The notes: a model not told the origin generated them from the sequence alone. A stretch of DNA of 64,000 nt from Malus domestica (GCF_042453785.1 NC_091675.1:3608501-3672500); one strand, 5' to 3'. Shown: positions 1-12,486, counted from the first letter of the stretch. Numbers and translations are program-made.

Positions 1-3000
1 GAAAAATCCTAATCGAAGGAAAAAGAGTACAACATGCATGTGTCATGAATGCTCCCCCTGATATATATCTTCCCCTTATTCCGCATTCTCCAAATTTAGT
101 TGTTTGGTTAGTCAACATAATCCGATACTTTGCACTAACTTTTGAAACGTGCATTTCGGTAGAGACTTGATGAACAAGTCTGTCAGATTTTCATTGAAAC
201 ATATTTGTCTGACTTCAATAACTTTAGCCTTCTGAAGCTCATGTGCGCTAAAAAAACTTTGGAGATATGTGTTTAGTCTTATTGTCCTTGATGAATCTTT
301 CCTTCATTTGGGCAACACAGACTGCATTATCTTCATGAATGACAGTTGGATTGTCTGTCTTCGAAGTTAGACCACATGAATTCCAGATATGATGGATCAT
401 TGATCTTAACCAAGAACATTCACGGTTTGCTTCATGTAAAGCAAGTATTTATGAATGATTTGAAGATGTAGCAACTAATGTTTGCTTTGTTGAGCGTCAT
501 GAGATTGTTGTATCTCCATTCTTGAACACATATCCAGTTTGTGAGAGGGTTTTATGCGGATCAGAAAGAAAACCAGCATCTACGTATCCAACAAAGACCT
601 AGTTAGTTGTGGAGTTCTTTGAGTATAAGAGATCCATGTCTGTTGTCCCACGAAGGTATCGCAATACACCTTTGACACCTTTCCAATGATGAATTGTTGG
701 AATAGAGCTACACCTTGCTAACAAGTTGACTGAAAAAGCTATATCTGGTCTAGTATATTGTGCTAAATATAATAAAGTACCTACTGCGCTTAGATATGGT
801 ACTTCTAGACCAAAGACCAGTTCATCGTCTTCTTTTGGACGAAATAAATCTTTCTGAATGTCTAAATAACGAACGATCATTGGCGTGCTAAGTGGATAAG
901 CTTTGTCCATACCAAATCGCTTCAGGATTTTTTCCATGTAAGCTGATTGGTGGACCAAAATTCCACTAGCACAATGCTCGATCTGCAAGTCGAGAGAAAA
1001 AATTGTTTTTCCAAGGTCTTTCATTTCAAATTCACTTTTCAAATATTCAACAGTTTTATTGAGCTCTTCAGTGGTTCCAACTAGGTTCATATCATCGACA
1101 TATACTGCCACTATAGCAAATCCTGTGTTGGATTTCTTAATGAACACACAAGGGTAAATGACATTGTTGGTATACCATTCTTTGATCAAATACTCACTGA
1201 GACGATTATACCACATTAGTCCATATTGTTTCAGCCCATACAATGATCGCCTTAATTTGATTGAGAGCATACCTCGTGGTTTGTTAATTGTTTCAGGCAA
1301 CTTAAGTCATTATAGGACTTTCATATATATGTTAGTATCTAATTCTCCATATAGATACGCGGTGATGACATCCATAAGTTGCATGTCAAGTTTTTATGAA
1401 ACCACTAAACTTATTAAGTAATGAAATGTAATTGCGTCCATTACATGATAGTATGTCTCCTCATAATCAATTTCAGGTCTTTGCGAAAAACTTTGTGCAA
1501 TGAGTCGTGCTTTATATCTTGCAATCTCGTTTTTCTCATTGCGTTTCCTTGTAAATACCCATTTGTAACCCACGGGGTTTACACCAGACGGGGTTTGGAC
1601 TATTGGTCCAAAAACATTTCGCCTTTCCAAGGAATTTAATTTTGCCTAGATTGTATATTCCCACTTAGACCAATCTTGTCTCTGTTTGCATTCATCAACA
1701 GAGCGGAGCTTAAGATCATCACTTAATATGATTTGAGTGGCTACTGCGAATGTGAATATATCATCGATAATTATTTCATTTCGATCCCACAATTCATTAG
1801 TACAAGCATAATTTACAGAGATTTCTTTGCTTTCAAATAACCTCTGTTTCTTCAGCTACATGTGTCTCATCAATGACATTTTATTTTTCTAAAGGTATAA
1901 AATCATGAATTGTGGATTTGTCATTCATTTTTTCTTCTTGAATGATTTAATTTGGATTCAGTTGTGCCTTCGTCTTTCTCTTTCGAGGGGCTGAAATTTT
2001 TGAACCTGGGGGTCTACCACGCTTCAGGCGTGCACCAGATGAATCATTCGCTACCACTTTATTTTGTCTAACAGGGACATCAATCCTTGCAGGTGCATTT
2101 GCAGCTGGTATATGTAATTTTGTCACTTTCATAACATCATTAAATGCTCTAGCATTTGATTGGCAATGCTTTGAAGATGAATGATCTTTTTCAATTCATT
2201 TTCACATTGAGTGCTACGTGGATCAAAATGAGATAATATGGGAACAACCCATGTCACCTCTTTCCATTTTTCTAGAACGGTTTTGCTCCCCCTAACGATG
2301 GGAAGATTGTCTCATCAAAGTGACAATCAGCAAAACGAGCTGTAAACATATCACCTATCAAGGGTTCCAAATATCTGATGATAGATGGTAAATCAAAACC
2401 CAAATAAATTCCTAGTCCACGCTGAGGTCCCATTTAAGTGCGTTACAGCGGTGCAATAGACACATAAACAGTACAATAAAAAACTCGTAAATGTGAAATG
2501 TTTGGTTGATGCCCAAATACGAGTTGTCCTGAAGAGTATTGGTGGTTGGCTATAAGTCTCAATCGTACCAATGATGCAACATGTAAGATGACATGTCCCC
2601 ATGCAGAAACTGGCAATTTTGTTTTTATGAGTAGAGTGCGAGCTATTAACTGAAGCCGCTTGATCAATGCTTCTGCTAGACAATTTTAAGTATCGACATG
2701 AGGAACATGGTGTTCAACATCAATACCCAATGTCATGCAGTAATCATCAAACGTTTGAGATGTAAATTCACCAACGTTATCAAGTCGGATTGACTTAATG
2801 AGGTAATTTGAGAACTGTGCTCGTAACTTAATTATCTGAGCAAAAAGTCTCGCAAAAGCTACATTTCGAGTAGACAAAAGATAAACATGTGACCATCTGG
2901 TAGATGCATCAACCAAAACCATAAAATATCGAAATGGCCTACAAGATGGTTGAATAAGTCCACAAATATCCCCTTGAATTCTTTGCAAAAATGATGGGGA

Positions 3001-4976
3001 TTCAGCATCAACCTTTAGTTGTGATGGTCTAATTACCAACTTCCCTTAAGAACAAGCTTTGCAAGGGTTATAATTTGTGATAGCAATATGTTTGCTCAAT
3101 AATGGATGTCCATTAGAGTTGGTAATGATTATACGCATCATGGTGGATCCTGGATGAACCAGATGGTCATGCCAAAGCATGTAAACTTTTGAATCAATGA
3201 ACTTCTGGTTCATGACAGTATGTGATTCAACTATCTTTATGTATGTATAATACAATCCACTCGACAAACCACACAACTTCTCCAATATACGTTTCTGGGT
3301 ATCATCGGAGGTAATGCATAGATACTCCACATTTTCTGCACTTTTCGTTTCAATGTGGTATCCATTTAAACGTATGTCTTTGAAACTCAACAAATGTCGA
3401 GTAGATCGAGTAACATACAACGCATTTTGTATAGCAATATTGTTCCATTTGGTAACATAATCTGGGCTTTCCCTGAGCCTTCAATTACATATGATTAGCC
3501 TGATATTGTTGTTACCCTTACTCTTGTAAGCATCAAGCTTAAGAAATACTTTCGATCACGAAGTATTGTATGTATGGTTGCGCTGTCTACAAGATAAATA
3601 TCTCTGCCTTTTCTCATGTTCTGAGAATAACCATAGTTTTTATCCATGTTTTCTTAGTAAAAGGGGATCACGATTAAAAACAACTTATAACATGAAATTT
3701 GAATGCCACTTTTATTGAATCGAAATGTTAGTTTTAAACTACAAGTTCAGAATAATAAAAGTACATCAAAAATAAATGATTCAGTCAGACTGGTATACTT
3801 CATTCCCTATTTCCACAATAAATTCTGAAACATCTAGGTGAGTTGTGTTCAACTGCCCTGATAAGTCGCACACTGGATCAGGTATATCCATTGGTTTAGC
3901 CTAGTCGAGAAAATTGGTCTCGACAACCTTCTCCTTGATGGAGGCTTGATATAGATCCACGAGATGTTTTAGGGTACGATAAGTACGCGCCCAATGCCCA
4001 TGACCACCACACATATGGCAGGCTCCTTCAGAATTTCTAAGAGCATTGTTCATGTGAGCTTTGCCTTTGTGGAGATTCACATTTTTGAAGCCCAGGCCTG
4101 AATTATGCCTCGGAACCTGATTATGAAACTGGACACCATGATTCTTACCTTTCCCGTTTCACCGTCCTCGCCTGTGGCCACGTTCTCATTTATGATTATT
4201 TGCAACAGATGATGTGGCGTTCATTTTGAGGGAAGCAACATTCACTTTTAAGAATGATGCAGATCCAATAGGTCGGGACTGATGATTTTTCATCAGGAGC
4301 TCATTGTTTTGTTCAGCTACCAAAAACACAGATATCAGCTGGTTGTATTCAGTGAAGCCTTGCACTCTATACTACTGCTGTAGGGGTACGTTAGAGACAT
4401 GAAATGTGCTGAAAATCTTTTCCAACATATCTTCCTCAGTAATGGTATCCCAATAGAGCTTCATCTGAGAGGTAATTCTGAACAACGCAGAATTGTACTC
4501 AGCCACTGACTTGAAATCCTAGATCCTTATGTGAGTCAACTCATAACGAGCCTTTGTAAGAATCACCGTTGTCTGGTGATTGTATCTGTTTCTCAATGTC
4601 TTATAGAGAGCTAACGAATCTTCAATCGTTAAGTACTCACTCTTTAGTCATTCATTAAGATGACGACGAATAAAGATCATGGCCTTCGCCCGATCGTGAG
4701 AGGATGAGCTATTTTCTTCCTTAATGGTATTGCTTCCAGATGGATCTTGGTATCTAGTACCCAGGTAAGGTAATTATTCCCTGTAATGTCCAGGGCAGCA
4801 AAATCAAGTTTTGCCAAGTTTGCAATTTTCTTTTCTAAAAGAAAAATGAGATGCGTAAGAACTTGCAATAATATGTATTATAGAGGTATGTAGTGTTAAA
4901 ACTTTTGGTTCTTACAAGTTTTTCATTTTAATCTTCAGACCAAAATGATAAGCACTCGAAACTTGAATCTAGAGAT

Positions 4977-5345
4977 TTTCAAGATGAATGAGGAGGGCGA
5001 TTGTACCGCACCATTCTCATTGAAATAATATAACATAGGATGGGCGATTATTCCGCACCACTCCAATAGCAGGAAAATTTAAATACGTATAGCAAGGTGG
5101 GCGATTATACCGCACCACCTAAAATTACAATGAAATTAAATAGCAGACAAATTTAAATATGCAGAGTAGGGTAGGCGATTATACCGCTCCACCTAAAATT
5201 TACAGTAAAATTAGATATGCAGTCCAAGATAGGCGATGATACCGCACCATCTTGAATTGCAGTAAGATTAAATTTGTAGTTCAAGATGGACAATTGTACC
5301 GCACCATCTTGGATTGCAGTAAAATCAACATAAATAAATATTGGG
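4977..5345 (-). repeat. Six hairpin-forming tandem repeats in copia leader
   Basis: Six copies of a unit with core GCGATTATACCGCA (variants) sit 47-74 bp apart, between the LTR and gag start. Each core is flanked by arms that can pair, for example AGGTGG with CCACCT and AAGATGG with CCATCTT. Arm sequence changes from unit to unit, mostly with matching change on the other side. Their location is the untranslated leader. Confidence 0.8.
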
Positions 5346-5575
5346 TTAGTAATCAAGATCTACACCAAACAAGAAATCAAAGATGTATGTAACTGTTAGG
5401 TTGAGAACTAAAAGCAGGCATGAAGCAAATAGTTCGTCGCGAGGGCATATCGCGCAGTTGAGGTAAAGGAAGAAGATGAATAGTAAAATCCTTAGAGGAA
5501 ACATTTTTTCTTTCTTTCTTTCGTTCGGCGAAGAGAAATGAGAAATTGTTAGGTTTTAGAGACTTGTGCTGATAA

Positions 5576-5929
5576 TGTTATAATTATGTAAAAGTTAGAG
5601 AGAACCTTTACTAGTGATAGGAGCGAAGTAGGTGTAAAATATCATATTGAAACTATAGCACAAGAGAATGACAAATAAAAGAAGGAGGAATAGATACTGA
5701 AGTTATTAATCTTCCCTTTCTTTTCAGTATATCTCTGTTATTTAACAGCAGTCAGAGCGCTCTATTTATAGAACGGCTCCATACAAACAGGTTCTTACAG
5801 CTTGAAATTTACAACTCATAACTTTGAAAATACAATCATTTTGTTTCCAAAGTCTACATCACATTTGTGGGCATTGAAAAATCTATCACAACACTCTGGG
5901 CATACACTAACCCACCAGCATTTTCAACA
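5576..5929 (-). repeat. 5' LTR of the old copia element
   Basis: The segment starts TGTT and ends AACA. On the element strand it carries a TATA-like box (CTATAAATAG, near 5762-5773), expected in an LTR promoter. It abuts the primer-binding-like site. Length is about 354 bp. The partner LTR is beyond the left edge, so age cannot be measured here. Confidence 0.75.
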
Positions 5930-5943
5930 TTGCAGTTATTTTA

Positions 5944-6110
5944 AGGGAACTTTAACAAAAAGCATCCGGTACTGTTCATTTTAACGAAAAACCATATTTT
6001 TACACAAAAATGTCAATCATGATACTATTCACTTTACACTTTATTTTATCTTTATAATTAAAACTTAAAATTTTCAAGCCAGTTTCATTAGTTTTCTTTA
6101 TTTTAAAGCA
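5944..6110. repeat. Dispersed AT-rich repeat, copy 1
   Basis: This stretch (ACTGTTCATTTTAACGAAAA...) is clearly related to 13208-13370 in this window. Shared blocks include TATTTTTACAC, the TATTCA..TTTATTTT run and TTCATTAGTTTT. It ends just upstream of the PPR gene. I associate this repeat with apple and pear genomes. No terminal inverted repeat or coding capacity is evident. Confidence 0.6.
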
Positions 6111-6172
6111 CTTACAAACGAATACCGACAACGCCACCTTCTACTGTGGGAGGAAGGGCTTTGAGGAAATCA

Positions 6173-7879
6173 ATGGCTACACCAGGCAGAGCCCTAATCA
6201 ACCCATCTCTCACATCTACAGATTTCAATGTGGCAGTCCGCATAAACTCCCTTCTGAAAATTCTAAACCCACAAAAACCCGACCGCTCTAATCTGGGTTT
6301 AGCGGCTCTCAACCGTTTCTCGCCTCTCCTGAAGCCAAGCCTTGTAATCCACGTAATCAAATCTCAGGCCAACCCTCACCGTGCCCTCTTCTTCTTCAAC
6401 TGGGCTTCAAACCCTAACCCTAATCCCAACAACTATTCCCACACTCACCATTGCTACGTGGCCATCACCGACCTCCTCCTCTCCCATTCTCTCTTCTCCA
6501 CCGCTGCCTCACTCCTTCAAGAATCCAATAGACTCAATGATTTCTTGGTCAGCAGGTTTATCGCAGTTCATGGCGGACGAGGGGATATCGGAGCCGCCAT
6601 GGATTGGTTTCACAAGGCGAAGTTGATCGAGAATGGGAAATGCTTGTTTTCGTACAATGCGATTTTGGGTGCTCTGGTTAGGGCTGACAGGATGAGTGTA
6701 GCTAAGGAAATATATGATCAGATTGTGAAGGAAGGTATGGTGAAGCCCGATGTCTCGACTTGTAGCGTAATGATTAATGGGTTTTGCAAAATGGGTGAAA
6801 TGGAGAATGCCCAGAAGGTGTTTGATGAAATGATTTGTGAGCCAGATGTGATTACTTACAGTACCATGATTCGTGGGTTTTGTAAGATGGGTGATTTTGT
6901 TAGCGCAAGGAAGGTTTGTGGTCAGATGAGGGAGAAAAAGGATTGTTTGCCCAATACAGTAACATATTCAATTTTGATTGACGGGTATTGCAAGAAAGGC
7001 GAGTTGGATGAGGCGATCAAGTGTATGAATGAAATGGAGGAGCAGGGATGTGAGCCCAATCAAGTTACTTACAGTGCTCTGATTCATGGATTTTGTAAAA
7101 AGGGTGATCTTGATAGTGCAAGGAAAGTGTTTGATAAAATGATTTGTGAGCCAGATGTGATTACTTACAATACCATGATTCTTGGATTTTGTAAAAAGGG
7201 TGATCTTGATAGTGCAAGGAAGGTGTTTGATAAAATGATTTGTGAGCCAGATGTGATTACTTACAATAACATGATTCTTGGATTTTGTAAAAAGGGTGAT
7301 CTTGATAGTGCAAGGAAAGTGTTTTGTCAGATGAGGGAGAAAAAGGATTGTTTGCCCAATACAGTAACTTATTCAATTTTGATTGATGGGTATTGTAAGA
7401 AAGGCGAGTTGGAGGAGGCGATCAAGTGTATGAATGAAATGGAGAAGCAGGGTTGTGAGCCTAATATGTTTACTTGCAGTTCTTTAATTCATGGTTTCTG
7501 TAAGACAGGTGATTTGGATAGGGCGAGGCGAGTTTTGAGTCGGATGAGGGAGAGCAAGGATTGTTTGCCCAATACGGTAACTTATACAACTTTGATTGAC
7601 GGGTATTGTAAGAAAGGCGAGTTGGAGGAGGCGATGAAGTGCATGAGTGAAATGGAGAAGCAGGGATGTGAGCCCAATCAAGTTACTTACAGTGCTCTGA
7701 TTCATGGATTTTGTAAAATGGGTGAAATGGAGAATGCTCAGAAACTGTTTGATGAAATGACCGGCGACCCTGATCTGATTACTTACAATACTATGATTCA
7801 TGGGTTTTGTAAGACGGGTGATTTTGATAGCGCGAGGCGAGTTTTGAGTCAGATGAGGAAAGAAGGGCGAGTTGGATGA
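6173..7879 (+). CDS. P-class pentatricopeptide repeat protein, C-terminally truncated
   Basis: Predicted RNA-binding PPR protein of 568 residues; family members act on organelle transcripts. I chose the ATG at 6173 (MATPGRALINPS) because the frame further upstream has only a GTG. Residues 1-150 hold helical N-terminal sequence, then about a dozen PPR motifs follow (typical stretch VTYSILIDGYCKKGELDEAIKCMNEMEEQG). Standard 35-residue units alternate with shorter 32-residue units of the form GFCKKGDLDSARKVFDKMI. Three consecutive short units starting at 7088, 7184 and 7280 are 96-bp near-copies. The frame closes at 7879 after a deletion inside a repeat, and decayed but recognisable coding sequence continues to 8269. 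It may be a pseudogene or a shortened functional protein. Organelle targeting is inferred only from the family. Confidence 0.85.
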   Translation: MATPGRALINPSLTSTDFNVAVRINSLLKILNPQKPDRSNLGLAALNRFSPLLKPSLVIHVIKSQANPHRALFFFNWASNPNPNPNNYSHTHHCYVAITDLLLSHSLFSTAASLLQESNRLNDFLVSRFIAVHGGRGDIGAAMDWFHKAKLIENGKCLFSYNAILGALVRADRMSVAKEIYDQIVKEGMVKPDVSTCSVMINGFCKMGEMENAQKVFDEMICEPDVITYSTMIRGFCKMGDFVSARKVCGQMREKKDCLPNTVTYSILIDGYCKKGELDEAIKCMNEMEEQGCEPNQVTYSALIHGFCKKGDLDSARKVFDKMICEPDVITYNTMILGFCKKGDLDSARKVFDKMICEPDVITYNNMILGFCKKGDLDSARKVFCQMREKKDCLPNTVTYSILIDGYCKKGELEEAIKCMNEMEKQGCEPNMFTCSSLIHGFCKTGDLDRARRVLSRMRESKDCLPNTVTYTTLIDGYCKKGELEEAMKCMSEMEKQGCEPNQVTYSALIHGFCKMGEMENAQKLFDEMTGDPDLITYNTMIHGFCKTGDFDSARRVLSQMRKEGRVG

Positions 7880-8269
7880 GGCGATCAAGTGTGTGAATGA
7901 AATAGAGAAGCAGGGTTGTGACCCTGATCTGTTTACTTGCAATGCTCTGGTTCATGGTGGAAGTTGAAAAGCTTGTTCGAGTCATGCTTTTGAATGGTCG
8001 CGAGCTTGATACCCCCTCCACGGTTGCATAATAAAGAGGTACTGCAAGGATGACAACGTGAATATGGCAATGCAGACTTTCTGTGGAACAATTACATTTT
8101 CAGTTTGGAGAGCTTCTCGGTTTTGGTCAAGGAAAAAGCGATGGCAGTTGAGGGTAAGAGGATATTTGATGATAAGCGTAAGAGATGCACCGTGCCTGAT
8201 GCTGATAGTTGCCGAAGGGTGCTAGTGGAACATTTGTCTGTGTGTAGGGAAAGAATGGAGGTTACTTGA
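7880..8269 (+). pseudogene. Decayed 3' end of the PPR gene
   Basis: Beyond the stop, another frame continues PPR sequence (VNEIEKQGCDPDLFTCNALVHGG) to a stop near 7966, then LVRVMLLNGRELDTPSTVA. From 8111 to 8269 a clean 53-codon frame reads into KRCTVPDADSCRRVLVEHL and ends MEVT-stop, which looks like the ancestral C-terminus. Comparison with the internal repeats suggests a deletion of roughly 60-70 bp within the last repeat near 7855 shifted the frame. Further lesions separate the remaining blocks. Only this tail supports the idea that the gene was once longer. Confidence 0.7.
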
Positions 8270-8283
8270 TCGTGAAACAACAG

Positions 8284-8960
8284 TAATGCAGGTTTTGATG
8301 AGTATGATGGGAGTCATGAAGAAGTAAACTCATCGATTTTTCGTGTTTTTATATCGTCCGCCTCATATTTTCCTCCGACGTGAAGCTCAAGTACGCGTTA
8401 ATTAGGGACGAATCGATTGTCTGACGAATTGCGTAATGAAGCAGAAGCCAAATTTTCTTGATCAAAATCAATGTTGTTCTCCAGTCGGGGAAGGAGACAA
8501 ATGGGTTTCCCATGGGCTCTCATGTCATAGCTCATACTAATTGTATAAAATAAATTCAAATTGCTAAATATTTATGAAATATTAATCAATTGCTATTTGA
8601 TTAAAATTGAGAACAACTATCGAAGGTTCAATTTTTTTTTAATTTTAATGGAAAAATAATAAATAAAGATGTAATGAATGATATAAAAAAAAAAAAAAAT
8701 TACCAAAAGTGTTTCGTTAAAACTCATTTCAAAATTGAGAGACTCGTCAAGTGTAAAATTTTCACAAGATGATATTGCGTCAATAAATTAGACTGTTACT
8801 TTAATTAAGTTGAAACCCTACATGATTTATGTAAATTACAATTTACTCCCTGAAATCTGTCAAAACCAAATTTGCCCAAAAGCCCTGTCGAGTCGTAGTC
8901 TATCGGGGACCCACAACAAACTGAAAATTTCGATTTGTTAGGTTATTTATTTATTTATTT
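8284..8960. other. Intergenic, no gene seen
   Basis: AT-rich spacer between the PPR remnant and the Alfin-like gene, with poly-A/T runs near 8630 and 8685. It should contain the Alfin-like promoter at its right end. I see no coding signal. Confidence 0.6.
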
Positions 8961-9185
8961 AGTGAATATATTTTGGGCCTGTTAGTTCGTCAGCCTCACG
9001 GACTCTTCCCCCTTTATCAAATTCGCTTTATTAATCCATTTCGTTCCGATTCAAATCCGTCCCATCTCTCTCTGTCTCCCACACGCCCACTCTCTCTCTC
9101 TCCTCTCTCAGACTCAGAGTCAGAGGTCAAAATATTTCCCAACCTTTCCCTCCTCTTTTTTCCCCCTCTCTGCAATTGTGAAGAC

Positions 9186-11840
9186 ATGGACGGCGGTGCT
9201 CCGTACAACCCGCGCACGGTGGAGGAGGTCTTCAGAGACTTCAAAGGGCGGAGGGCCGGCATGATTAAAGCTCTCACCACCGGTAACCTTTTCGCTCCAA
9301 TTTTCTTCTTCAACTCTGTGCTCTTGCTTCAAAATCTATGGAAATTCGATGAAATATTAAATTTTCTCAAATTTTTGTGGTTTCAGAGGTCGAAGACTTT
9401 TTTCAGCAGTGTGACCCTGGTTAGCGTTTTTTCCTTGATTTTATTTCTGTTTTTTTTAATTGTTTAATTTTAGTGCAGGCGCTGTTTGGTTATTTGACAG
9501 AATGGACTTTTTTCCTGAAGGAACTGAATTAGGGTTTTTGTTTAATAATTTCTGGTGTATTTGACACGTGTATGAAAGAGAGGATTTTTTAGTAATTTAA
9601 GAAAATAAATCATGTAAATAATCTAATTTTTAACTTAAAGTTGTTTCCTTTTACAGTTTACTTCATGAATTTTGTACTGGTAGTGGCTTTTCACTTTTAT
9701 TAGCATTCAGTTTTTGGTTTTTTTACTGTTAGTAAATTTACTTGCATTATGCCGACCCTCGTAAAGCGGTGAGCCTTGGGGAGCCTTGTTGGGTGGGGTT
9801 GCTCTTTTTTTATTTTTCAATAATGCAGTATCGGTTGAGTGTACAAAAACTGAGAAAGTAAATTCTTTTTTCTTTTGAAAATTATTAGAGCAATGAATTT
9901 AATTGTGTTTATACGTCTAATTCAACTTTCAAAAGTTGAATTGAATTGTTGCGGTTTGATCGGGTATTGACAGAAGTTGTTTGAATTCCCACCTCAAAGA
10001 CAAAAATCAATGTTTCTCAAGGCAGATGAGTTGAAGTGGGGGGTTTTGGGTTCTTTTGTTAAAAAAATTGAAATTTTGATGAAAAATGAGAATGCAACTG
10101 TTGAAAGCTTCTGTAGCGGTTAATTCTAAAGCCTGAACGTTACCTTAAACATCTTTAATGACAGAGAAGGAAAATCTTTGCCTTTATGGATTTCCAAGCG
10201 AGCAGTGGGAGGTTAATTTGCCTGCGGAGGAGGTTCCCCCAGAGCTTCCGGAGCCAGCGCTTGGTATCAACTTTGCGAGAGATGGGATGCAAGAAAAGGA
10301 CTGGTTATCCTTGGTTGCTGTCCACAGTGACGCGTGGTTGCTTGCAGTGGCATTTTATTTTGGTGCTAGGTTTGGATTTGATAAGGCTGATAGGTATGCT
10401 TCTTTGTACCATATGATAAATGCGTGGTTTGATTCTGTATGATTCAGTGGATTCGAATTGTGGGTTCAGAGTTGACGTATCACTTGTTTTTAGGTCAGGC
10501 CAACGGTCCTGCGTATGGGCATTCGAAATGCTTTCTTTATTCCCATGAAGTCAAGTCAGGGCAAAATCACCGTCCTGACGTTATACTTTGCTGTTGTTAT
10601 CTGTTTTTAAACTTTTATTGTTCCAATATATATGCACACGCCCATGTGTGTGTTTGCTGTGTAATTCTTCTTTTCAGGAAAACTCCAATGGCCTAATCTT
10701 AAGTTTTGGGTTGAGCTGTAGTACAGTTGATACTTTGTGGCCTACTTCCTTGACGACTGTCCACAGCTGTTTTGAATGATTGATTCTGTTCTTTTTGGAA
10801 GATGTAGGAGCTGATCGTGCCATAGTTGTGTTATTTTCTTCTGACGTCTTTATTAGGAATGTAGTTGAAGGTGTTTGGATTTTGGATTCTTTTTTCGGTT
10901 ACCTTTTCTGGATTCTTTTACTTCAATTTCTGATGTATAAGGTCACGTGGCCTATTAATAAAGAGCATCGCCAGAAAAGAGGAATTTTGTATTTCCTTTC
11001 TGAGATTGTACTTATGTACCATTGCCTTCATGTGGTGGTTTGGGGTGCTGACTACAATCCAAATCTCATTTTCTTGTGACCTCTTCTAGTTTCGTGTTGC
11101 AACTCTGTCGTATTAGCGATCTTGAATTCACTTACCAATACGATGTTGGTATCTACATTGCAGGAAACGCCTTTTTAATATGATAAATGAACTTCCAACA
11201 ATATTCGAGGTTGTGACAGGGACAGCCAAGAAACAAGTGAAGGAGAAGTCATCAAATTCAAATCATGGCAGCAACAGATCTAAGTCAAACTCTAAGGTTT
11301 GGAAAAAGATTGATTGCTAGTTTCTGGATTGTTTGATGTTTCTGCTTATATTTTTTATTTTTTAAGTATAGTTGTGCCCATGTTGAAACTTTGGTCTATA
11401 CATAACATATTTATAATGGAAAAATTAACTCTGAAATTTCTGTAAATATTGTGATGCCGTTCCAACATCAGAGTGGAAGATGAATACATTAGTTTTTGGT
11501 CTCTGAACAACGTGGCTACATTGTAACTTATTTCATATTCGGTTGGCAAATGCAGCGAGGTTCTGAGCCTCAACCCAGGCATTCAAAGGCATTGCAATCA
11601 AAGGACGCGGAGGAGGACGAGGAAGAAGGTGTGGAAGATGAAGAAGAGGATGAGGATGAGCATGGGGAGACACTGTGTGGGGCCTGTGGAGAGAACTACG
11701 CAGCTGATGAGTTTTGGATTTGCTGCGATATCTGCGAGAAGTGGTTCCATGGTAAGTGTGTCAAGATCACACCAGCAAGAGCCGAGCATATTAAGCAGTA
11801 CAAATGCCCATCTTGCAGCAACAAGAGAGCCAAACATTGA
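9186..11840 (+). CDS. AL: Alfin-like PHD-finger protein, five exons
   Basis: Histone-reading nuclear protein; Alfin-like proteins bind H3K4me2/3 through a C-terminal PHD finger and act as transcription cofactors. Exons by splice sites and phase: 9186-9282, 9387-9419, 10165-10393, 11164-11296 and 11556-11840, giving 258 residues, the usual family length. The N-terminal Alfin domain begins [20 protein letters not shown] and includes [21 protein letters not shown] variable acidic and serine-rich linker follows. The PHD finger near residues 200-252 has the C4HC3 pattern ([31 protein letters not shown]). All introns are GT-AG. The 5' leader (about 9060-9180) is CT-rich, common in plant housekeeping genes. 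The second exon is only 33 bp. The gene appears intact. Confidence 0.95.
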
Positions 11841-12486
11841 TGGTTTTTCTGTGGATACGAATTCTCGTGGTTGACTGCTAATTATCTAGGTCAGGTTTTC
11901 TCTCGGTCTCAAGCGTGTAACTTTAGGAAATTTTATCTCGGATCCTTATATGTTGTGTAGGTTGCAAGTCTGCTATTTATTTCAATTGAAGTTAGGATAT
12001 TTAAACTTGGGTCGGAAACGTTTTCCTCCCTGTGAGTGTGGGACTTGTTATCTGTCTGCGTGAATGTAGTCCAGTGTTTATAAAGTTCGCGTGTCTATTT
12101 CTCATTTGGATTTTCATCAGATTGTGTCCTATTTGTCTCTGAACTTCGATTCTGAGAGGCGTAAAGCGTTTTGTCGAGGGGTGTTAAAGAGAGGCGAATC
12201 TGTTTTTTCTTCATTGCACTCGTGCTTCGAACTGGAATCAAAGACCTCTTTGGGATATGAAGTGAAAATTTCGAAGTATAATGAAAGCGCTTCTGTTAGA
12301 AGCGCTTTGTTGAATCGGGGCTCAGTGTCCAGTCTCTGTATAGGTAATGAATTGGCCCTGCCCAAGCCCAAAATGGTGTTTGATTTCAAAGACAATAATA
12401 AAGCGTATGTGCTAAAAAACTTGGTCCTTTTTCGTTTAGGGCCTCCATGTCTTAGGAAATTCACCGATTATAAAAAGTTATGTTGA
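11841..12486 (+). other. Alfin-like 3' flank and unassigned open stretch
   Basis: The first few hundred bases should be the 3' untranslated region. A frame of 131 codons at 12091-12486 resembles nothing I recognise. It contains a perfect short inverted repeat (AAGCGCTTCTGTTAGAAGCGCTT near 12287), so it is more likely non-coding or repeat-derived than a gene. Confidence 0.4.

Larger units (their letters stand above)
1..5929 (-). mobile_element. Old broken Ty1/copia LTR retrotransposon (3' LTR outside window)
   Basis: Fragments of a copia polyprotein run right to left. A gag-like start lies near 4677-4868, a GAG-pre-integrase piece at 3046-3420, integrase pieces at 2393-3039, and reverse transcriptase/RNase H pieces at 599-1630, including the YVDDMNLVG catalytic motif. 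A purine-rich tract ending in GGGGGAG on the minus strand near 50-61 fits the polypurine tract. The 5' LTR is at 5576-5929, preceded on the element strand by a primer-binding-like TATCAGCACAAG stretch. The 3' LTR is not in the window. The coding region is broken many times, so this is an old fossil. The order gag-integrase-RT is diagnostic of Ty1/copia; the lineage is not certain. Confidence 0.9.

Noticed and set aside
12091-12486. 131-codon open frame downstream of the Alfin-like gene
   Set aside because: No recognisable domain, contains an inverted repeat, and an antisense frame of similar length exists; probably chance.
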